DNA of 64,000 nucleotides from Bacteroidetes bacterium endosymbiont of Geopemphigus sp. (lineage in GTDB: Bacteria; Bacteroidota; Bacteroidia; Flavobacteriales; Blattabacteriaceae): positions 984,449 to 1,048,448 of the forward strand of contig NZ_PEIH01000005.1 of assembly GCF_002904345.1 (NCBI RefSeq), read 5' to 3'. The position numbers and the translations under genes were made by a program. This document shows, piece after piece, positions 59,031 through 64,000 of the stretch; position 1 is the first letter of the stretch, and every line of letters starts with the position of its first letter. The notes below the pieces were generated by a model that saw only the letters and a list, made by a program, of their open reading frames with translations, had not been told where the DNA came from and ran no database searches.

Positions 59031-60452
59031 ATGACCACTCGTTTGATTTGGTTTCGTAACGATCTCCGCATTACCGATAATAAAGCTCTGTATAAAGCTT
59101 GTTCTGATAATCAGGTAACAGTAAAATCGACTTTTATCGCCACTCCCAAACAATGGCATAAACATCATATGGCGCCAAGACAAGCCAGGTTCATTTATGA
59201 AAATCTCCTGCATTTACAGCAAGCTCTAGCAGAGATTGGAATTCCATTGATCTATCATCAATGTGAGGATTTTAACGCTTCTGTCGAATGGTTAAAAGAT
59301 TTTTGCATAAAAGAGCAAGTAAAAGAAATTTTTTTCAACTGCCAATATGAAATCAACGAATATAGAAGGGATGAATATTTAAAGCAATCGTTAGGAGATA
59401 AAGTTATCTGCCAGGACCATCATGACAGTGTCTTACTACAACCCGGGACTGTTTTAAATGGCAATTTAGAAATGTATAAGGTATATACTCCCTTTCGAAG
59501 GGAATTTTTACTAAAATTAAAGGAATCCGATACTCGTTCTCTAACCTCACCTAAGGTACGTAAGAGCGGTGCGATAAAAATCGAAAAAACGATACCTCCT
59601 TTTGATTATCCTTTTACAAAGGTGCATGCAGATTTCTCTTCCGGAGAAAAATTCGCTTTGCAAAAACTCCGAAGATTTTGCCATGAAAAAGTAAAAAATT
59701 ATGCTGATCAAAGAAATTTTCCAGCAACCGATGGCACGAGTAAACTTTCTCCTTATTTAGCTATTGGTGTTATTTCCCCAAGACAATGTTACAACCGATT
59801 GCTTACGGAGTTTCCCGATGTATTAGAAAATCCAAAGAGTGGAGCTTTTAGCTGGTTAAATGAGTTGATATGGCGTGAATTTTATCGTCATTTAATTGTA
59901 GCTTATCCCTTTTTATGTATGGAAAAACCATTTATAAAATGGACTAATAAAATTCAATGGAGTGATAAAGAAGAGCACTTAAACGCATGGCAGGAAGGTA
60001 TAACAGGTTATCCCATTGTAGATGCTGCCATGCGGCAGCTCAATACAATGGGATGGATTCACAATCGTTTACGAATGATCACCGCCAGCTTTTTGGTCAA
60101 AGATCTTCTTATCAATTGGCGCTCTGGTGAACTTTACTTTATGTCACAGCTTTTGGATGGAGATCTGACAGCTAATAACGGAGGATGGCAGTGGTCTGCT
60201 TCCACTGGAACCGATGCGGCACCCTATTTTCGGATTTTTAATCCTACCGCCCAGGGAGAGCGTTTTGATCCAAATGGAGTTTTTTTACGTAAATGGCTAC
60301 CTGAGCTTAAGGAAATCCCGGATGAATACATTCATAATCCCGACTATTGGCTGAAAAAAAATGGATTTAAGTCTAATTATCCTTTACCTATTATAGATCA
60401 TAATCAAGCAAGAAAACAGGCATTAGCTGCTTTTGAAGCGGTTAAGGAATAA
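59031..60452 (+). CDS. phrB: Deoxyribodipyrimidine photolyase (class I CPD type)
   Basis: 473 residues, the E. coli PhrB length. It splits UV-induced cyclobutane dimers using blue light and FAD. N-terminal antenna domain starts MTTRLIWFRNDLRITDNKAL. The FAD-binding C-terminal domain contains GTSKLSPYLAIGVISPRQCY (about 237-256), FSWLNELIWREFYRHL (about 272-287), WQEGITGYPIVDAAMRQLNT and MGWIHNRLRMITASFLVKDL (about 323-362), then DGDLTANNGGWQWSASTGTD (about 378-397). The Trp electron-transfer residues appear present. The frame is intact, so it is presumably active. It stands alone, with decayed sequence on both sides. Confidence 0.95.
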   Translation: MTTRLIWFRNDLRITDNKALYKACSDNQVTVKSTFIATPKQWHKHHMAPRQARFIYENLLHLQQALAEIGIPLIYHQCEDFNASVEWLKDFCIKEQVKEIFFNCQYEINEYRRDEYLKQSLGDKVICQDHHDSVLLQPGTVLNGNLEMYKVYTPFRREFLLKLKESDTRSLTSPKVRKSGAIKIEKTIPPFDYPFTKVHADFSSGEKFALQKLRRFCHEKVKNYADQRNFPATDGTSKLSPYLAIGVISPRQCYNRLLTEFPDVLENPKSGAFSWLNELIWREFYRHLIVAYPFLCMEKPFIKWTNKIQWSDKEEHLNAWQEGITGYPIVDAAMRQLNTMGWIHNRLRMITASFLVKDLLINWRSGELYFMSQLLDGDLTANNGGWQWSASTGTDAAPYFRIFNPTAQGERFDPNGVFLRKWLPELKEIPDEYIHNPDYWLKKNGFKSNYPLPIIDHNQARKQALAAFEAVKE

Positions 60453-60994
60453 TCTTTATATTCCTATATATGCATATAGCTGTTACCTAAAAGCAATAGA
60501 TAAAAAGCAAAATACTAGGCTCAAAACAATTTATTAAGAAATACTTTATTGTCTGGCACAAAAACCATTTTTTTCTCTTTACCAAAGACTTAAAAAGATC
60601 GAGCAAAATATTGACAGCGGCAAAAATCAAATTGGTTAAAGTATCATACTTTTTGTAGAGTGCTTTATTGCTTAACTAACTATAGAGTAGCTTTAGAAGA
60701 ATAACCACGAAGAGAAAAGGTATGCTATAGAGATAAACAACCTCGTGGTTAAGAATAGCTATCCATAAATATACAAATATCCGAACCTCGGAATTATCAA
60801 AAATATTTTATTAACAGTAATTAACATTTTATAAAGAAATGCTAAAGATATTTGAGCTCTAAAAGTATATTTTTGGCTAATGAAATTAGCTGTGTTTAAG
60901 GATAAATAAAGATCCACATAAAATCACTTTATTAAGAATTGTTCTAAAAAGTAATGTATTCTGATAAATACTTGTAATCTACAATGCCTCATCC
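60453..60994. other. Stretch with a possible transposase scrap
   Basis: No intact gene. On the minus strand a piece TLTNLIFAAVNILLDLFKSL (about 60650-60591) resembles the hydrophobic end of an IS transposase, but nothing confirms it. Otherwise AT-rich and empty. Confidence 0.35.
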
Positions 60995-61002
60995 TAAATT
61001 TG
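60995..61002 (+). promoter_or_regulatory. -7 box (TAAATTTG) of the sdh operon
   Basis: Fits TAnnTTTG and lies 32 bases before the sdhC ATG. Confidence 0.5.
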
Positions 61003-61034
61003 TTTGTCTTTTTTTAAAGCAATAGTACGTAATA

Positions 61035-61685
61035 ATGGAACAGTCTAAGTTTACCGCTTCTTCTATAGGAAAGAAATTTTTAATGGCCGCTACCGGCTTT
61101 TTTCTTATGGTGTTTCTTTTGGTACACTTAAGTGTTAATCTTTTCCTTTTTGGCGGTAAGCAAGCCTTTAACGAAGCGTCCCATTTCATGGCTACTAACC
61201 CGTTGATCCAAATCTCCCAGTATATTCTCGCGGCAGGTTTTATTGCTCATATTTTTTTTGGCATTAAGCTTTACATACAAAATAAGAGCGCGCGCGGAAA
61301 AGTAACCTATGCGGTAAATCAATGGCAGGCACATACACCTTTTAATGCGCGCACTATGATCTATACAGGTCTTTTGATATTATGTTTTTTGATTTTGCAT
61401 TTAAAGGATTTTACCATTCCCATAAAAATCGCTGATACCCGAAGGTTCACTCATTATGAACTGGTTACAGAGCATTTCAAAAATCCGATCTATACAGTTA
61501 TTTATCTGATTGCCTTTATATTATTGGCCATTCACCTTAGTCACGGTTTTCAATCGGCTTTTCAATCCATGGGAGCGCGTCATAAGAGTTACACACCTTT
61601 TATTGAAAAACTCGGCGTGCTGTATTTTTGGTTTATATCCCTGGGTTTTTCAACTATTGCCCTGTGGTTCTTTTTTAAACAATAA
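61035..61685 (+). CDS. sdhC: Succinate dehydrogenase cytochrome b subunit
   Basis: 216 residues with five transmembrane helices (about 15-37, 61-80, 107-123, 154-171 and 192-212), the B-type single-anchor form that carries two haem b and uses menaquinone. His residues in helices II, IV and V (for example AGFIAHIFFGIKLY and AIHLSHGFQSAFQSMG) match the haem ligands. It anchors SdhAB in the membrane. First gene of sdhCAB. sdhA follows after 30 bases. Confidence 0.93.
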   Translation: MEQSKFTASSIGKKFLMAATGFFLMVFLLVHLSVNLFLFGGKQAFNEASHFMATNPLIQISQYILAAGFIAHIFFGIKLYIQNKSARGKVTYAVNQWQAHTPFNARTMIYTGLLILCFLILHLKDFTIPIKIADTRRFTHYELVTEHFKNPIYTVIYLIAFILLAIHLSHGFQSAFQSMGARHKSYTPFIEKLGVLYFWFISLGFSTIALWFFFKQ

Positions 61686-61715
61686 TCCCTTATAAGTTCC
61701 ATCTATTTTCATAAT

Positions 61716-63728
61716 ATGAGCAGATTAGACGCAAAAATTCCCGGGGGTCCTCTGGATGACAAATGGAAAAACCATAAGGCCAATCTTAAATTAGTATCCC
61801 CCAACAACCGTACCGGTATCGAGGTGATCGTCGTAGGAACAGGTCTTGCAGGAGGCTCCGCCGCCGCTACCTTAGCTGAGCTGGGCTATAAGGTCAAGGC
61901 CTTTTGTTACCACGATTCTCCACGCAGGGCGCACTCTATTGCCGCGCAAGGAGGGATCAACGCCGCAAAAAATTATCAAGGAGACAATGATTCGGTCTAT
62001 CGGCTTTTTTACGATACCATCAAAGGAGGAGATTACCGTTCGCGAGAGGCCAATGTGTACCGCTTGGCTCAGGTTTCAGCCAATATCATCGATCAATGTG
62101 TGGCCCAAGGGGTTCCCTTTGCTCGCGATTATAGCGGTTTACTTGATAATCGCTCTTTCGGAGGGGTTCAGGTCTCAAGAACTTTTTATGCTAAAGGTCA
62201 AACAGGCCAACAGCTTTTGCTGGGATGCTATTCAGCTATGTCTCGTCAAATCGGTAAAGGACGCCTTCAGATGTACCACCGTCATGAGATGCTTGATTTG
62301 GTGATCATCGACGGGAAGGCACGCGGTATTATCGCGCGCAACCTGATAAGTGGTGAAATAGAGCGCCATTCGGCGCACGCGGTAGTCATCGCTTCGGGTG
62401 GCTATGGAAATGTCTTCTTTCTCTCTACCAACGCTATGGGTTCGAACGTGACGGCAGCCTGGAAGATTCATAAGAAAGGCGCTTTTTTTGCCAATCCGTG
62501 CTATACGCAAATTCATCCTACTTGCATACCCGTGCATGGCACCTCTCAATCAAAGCTTACGCTTATGTCTGAATCCTTGCGTAATGATGGGCGTATTTGG
62601 TTGCCTAAGGATCAACAAGAATCTATAGCTATCCGTCAGGGAGGAAAAAACCCCGCTGATCTGATTGAGCAGGCTCGGGATTATTATCTTGAGCGTCGTT
62701 ATCCTTCTTTTGGAAATCTTGTTCCCAGGGATGTAGCCTCACGGGCGGCTAAAGAGCGCTGCGATGCAGGTTTCGGTATAGAAAACAATGAGAGTGGAGA
62801 AGGCGTGTTTCTAGATTTTTCAACCGCTATTGAGCGATACGGACGAGAAAAAGCTCGTGAGCTGGGAATTCAAAAACCTAAAAATGAAGAAATTTTACAA
62901 CTTGGCGAGAAAGTGGTAGAGGCTAAGTACGGTAATCTTTTTCAGATGTATGAAAAGATTACCGATCAAAACCCTTACCGAACCCCGATGAAAATTTATC
63001 CGGCAGTTCATTATACTATGGGAGGTATCTGGGTGAATTACAATCTCATGAGCACCATACCGGGCTGTTTTGTGGTAGGAGAGGCAAATTTTTCAGATCA
63101 CGGAGCCAATCGTTTGGGCGCCTCCGCCTTAATGCAGGGCCTGGCAGATGGTTATTTCATATTGCCCTATACTATTGCTGATTATCTGGCAGAGGATATC
63201 CGAACAGGCGCTGTTCCGACAAAACATTTTGAATTTGAAACGGCTGAGCAAAACGTGTACGATCGCCTGAATTTTTTTGTTAAAAATCAAGGAGGTCGAC
63301 CTGTCGATTACTTCCATAAAGCTTTAGGACGAATCATGTGGAACAATGTAGGAATGACGCGAGATGAAAAAGGACTCCTTGACGCTATAGAAGAAATTCA
63401 ACATATTCGAAAAGAATTTTGGAGTGATGTGTGTGTCCCGGGTGCCATCGATGAGCTAAATCTCGAACTGGAAAAAGCCGGACGCGTGGCTGATTTTCTT
63501 GAATTGGGCGAGCTCATGGCTAAAGATGCGCTTAACCGCAAAGAATCCTGTGGAGGGCATTTTCGAAAAGAATCTCAAAGTGAAGAAAGCGAGGCCTTGC
63601 GCGATGATGAGCACTATGCTTATGTAGCAGCATGGGAGTATCAGGGAGAAAACATCAAGGAAGAAAAACTACAAAAAGAAGATTTAAATTTTGAGTTCGT
63701 GAAGCTTAAAACGCGCTCTTACAAATAA
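61716..63728 (+). CDS. sdhA: Succinate dehydrogenase/fumarate reductase flavoprotein subunit
   Basis: 670 residues. The N-terminal FAD motif is [20 protein letters not shown] (about 38-57). The His that covalently holds FAD is in [20 protein letters not shown] (about 71-90). Active-site segments are [11 protein letters not shown] (about 268-278), [16 protein letters not shown] and [11 protein letters not shown] (about 430-440). [20 protein letters not shown] (about 455-474) binds FAD. Length and motifs fit the B-type Bacteroidetes enzyme. Full length, no lesion. sdhB starts 10 bases after the stop. Confidence 0.96.
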   Translation: MSRLDAKIPGGPLDDKWKNHKANLKLVSPNNRTGIEVIVVGTGLAGGSAAATLAELGYKVKAFCYHDSPRRAHSIAAQGGINAAKNYQGDNDSVYRLFYDTIKGGDYRSREANVYRLAQVSANIIDQCVAQGVPFARDYSGLLDNRSFGGVQVSRTFYAKGQTGQQLLLGCYSAMSRQIGKGRLQMYHRHEMLDLVIIDGKARGIIARNLISGEIERHSAHAVVIASGGYGNVFFLSTNAMGSNVTAAWKIHKKGAFFANPCYTQIHPTCIPVHGTSQSKLTLMSESLRNDGRIWLPKDQQESIAIRQGGKNPADLIEQARDYYLERRYPSFGNLVPRDVASRAAKERCDAGFGIENNESGEGVFLDFSTAIERYGREKARELGIQKPKNEEILQLGEKVVEAKYGNLFQMYEKITDQNPYRTPMKIYPAVHYTMGGIWVNYNLMSTIPGCFVVGEANFSDHGANRLGASALMQGLADGYFILPYTIADYLAEDIRTGAVPTKHFEFETAEQNVYDRLNFFVKNQGGRPVDYFHKALGRIMWNNVGMTRDEKGLLDAIEEIQHIRKEFWSDVCVPGAIDELNLELEKAGRVADFLELGELMAKDALNRKESCGGHFRKESQSEESEALRDDEHYAYVAAWEYQGENIKEEKLQKEDLNFEFVKLKTRSYK

Positions 63729-63738
63729 AAAAAAACTT

Positions 63739-64000
63739 ATGACATCGAACCGCTCTCTAAGTTTAAAACTGAAAATATGGCGACAAAAGAACTCACAAGA
63801 GCCGGGTCGTTTTGAAGGTTACCGGGTAGAAGACATCTCGCCCGAGAGTTCATTTCTGGAAATGCTCGATATCTTGAACGATCAGCTCATTCGACAAAAT
63901 AAATCGTCTGTAGCTTTTGATCACGACTGCCGTGAAGGTATCTGCGGAATGTGTTCGCTCTATATCAACGGTCAGGCGCACGGCCCTGATCAACTGGTGA
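63739..64000 (+). CDS. sdhB: Succinate dehydrogenase iron-sulfur subunit, cut by window end
   Basis: The first 87 codons are visible. The N-terminus has LSLKLKIWRQ and ESSFLEMLDILNDQLI. The plant-ferredoxin [2Fe-2S] motif is FDHDCREGICGMCSLYINGQ (about 61-80) with three of its four Cys seen here. The part with the [3Fe-4S] and [4Fe-4S] sites is beyond the window. Third gene of the sdhCAB operon. Confidence 0.95.
   Translation, partial: MTSNRSLSLKLKIWRQKNSQEPGRFEGYRVEDISPESSFLEMLDILNDQLIRQNKSSVAFDHDCREGICGMCSLYINGQAHGPDQLV

Overview
The window comes from a member of the Bacteroidota with a strongly AT-rich, eroding genome, most likely an obligate intracellular symbiont. The phylum call rests on protein families (a GYDIA-type GHMP kinase, an S46 peptidase relic, Bacteroidetes-type tra/mobC conjugation relics, ribosomal protein bTHX, a B-type succinate dehydrogenase) and on several TAnnTTTG -7 promoter boxes. 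An Amoebophilus/Cardinium-like lineage would fit the relic mobile elements, ankyrin remnants and mixed decay, but I cannot place it from sequence alone. Intact housekeeping islands alternate sharply with stretches in which protein homology is readable only across frameshifts and internal stops. Roughly half of the window is decayed or non-coding.

Layout. 1-310: 3' end of lepA. 1.4-7.3 kb: a decayed conjugation module (traO, traN, traM, traK, possibly traJ on the minus strand; mobC on the plus strand), then a decayed ricin-like/DUF4476 gene and an M23 peptidase fragment. 7.6-8.5 kb: intact rplU-rpmA and tRNA-Arg(CCT). 8.9-11.1 kb: relics of an FAD/NAD(P)-binding protein and a membrane permease. 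11.6-12.4 kb: intact enoyl-CoA hydratase. 12.4-14.3 kb: S46 dipeptidyl-peptidase relic. 14.3-17.5 kb: aspartate kinase overlapping an acyltransferase/GNAT gene. 17.6-18.5 kb: fructose-1,6-bisphosphatase relic. 18.5-20.7 kb: rnpA, a small membrane protein, marC, a PolB-like exonuclease with eroded catalytic residues, and the 40-codon bTHX gene. 20.8-21.4 kb: nicotinamidase relic. 21.6-26.8 kb: complete sufA-B-C-D-S operon. 27.4-31.7 kb: pyrH-frr-asnS-rpoN. 31.7-33.2 kb: decayed, with a cysteine synthase-like relic. 33.2-40.2 kb: tatD, fabD plus GHMP kinase, a DegT aminotransferase-galE-Crp/Fnr cluster and waaA. 40.2-42.8 kb: serS followed by decayed metF and M48 peptidase genes. 43.1 kb: a lipoprotein with a strong terminator. 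44-53 kb: a prophage relic (integrase, KilA-N antirepressor, RecT, excisionase-like HTH, a nearly intact repressor, tail tape-measure protein, IS481-type transposase), with an ankyrin gene broken by one stop. 53-59 kb: mostly empty apart from tRNA-fMet, a quinone oxidoreductase relic, a 48-bp perfect palindrome and an ankyrin scrap. 59.0-60.5 kb: intact DNA photolyase. 61.0-64.0 kb: sdhC-sdhA-sdhB, the last cut by the window end.

How it fits together. What survives is translation, Fe-S assembly, pyrimidine nucleotide phosphorylation, fatty-acid initiation, isoprenoid precursor chemistry, some envelope sugar and Kdo chemistry, and respiration through succinate dehydrogenase. What is lost or failing is gluconeogenesis (fbp), folate C1 metabolism (metF), NAD salvage (pncA), secreted peptidases, conjugation and phage functions. 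No intact novel system is evident. The most instructive signals are a full-length exonuclease whose catalytic acids are replaced, a prophage whose repressor outlived the phage, a photolyase kept in a shrinking genome, and promoter boxes sitting unusually close to start codons.
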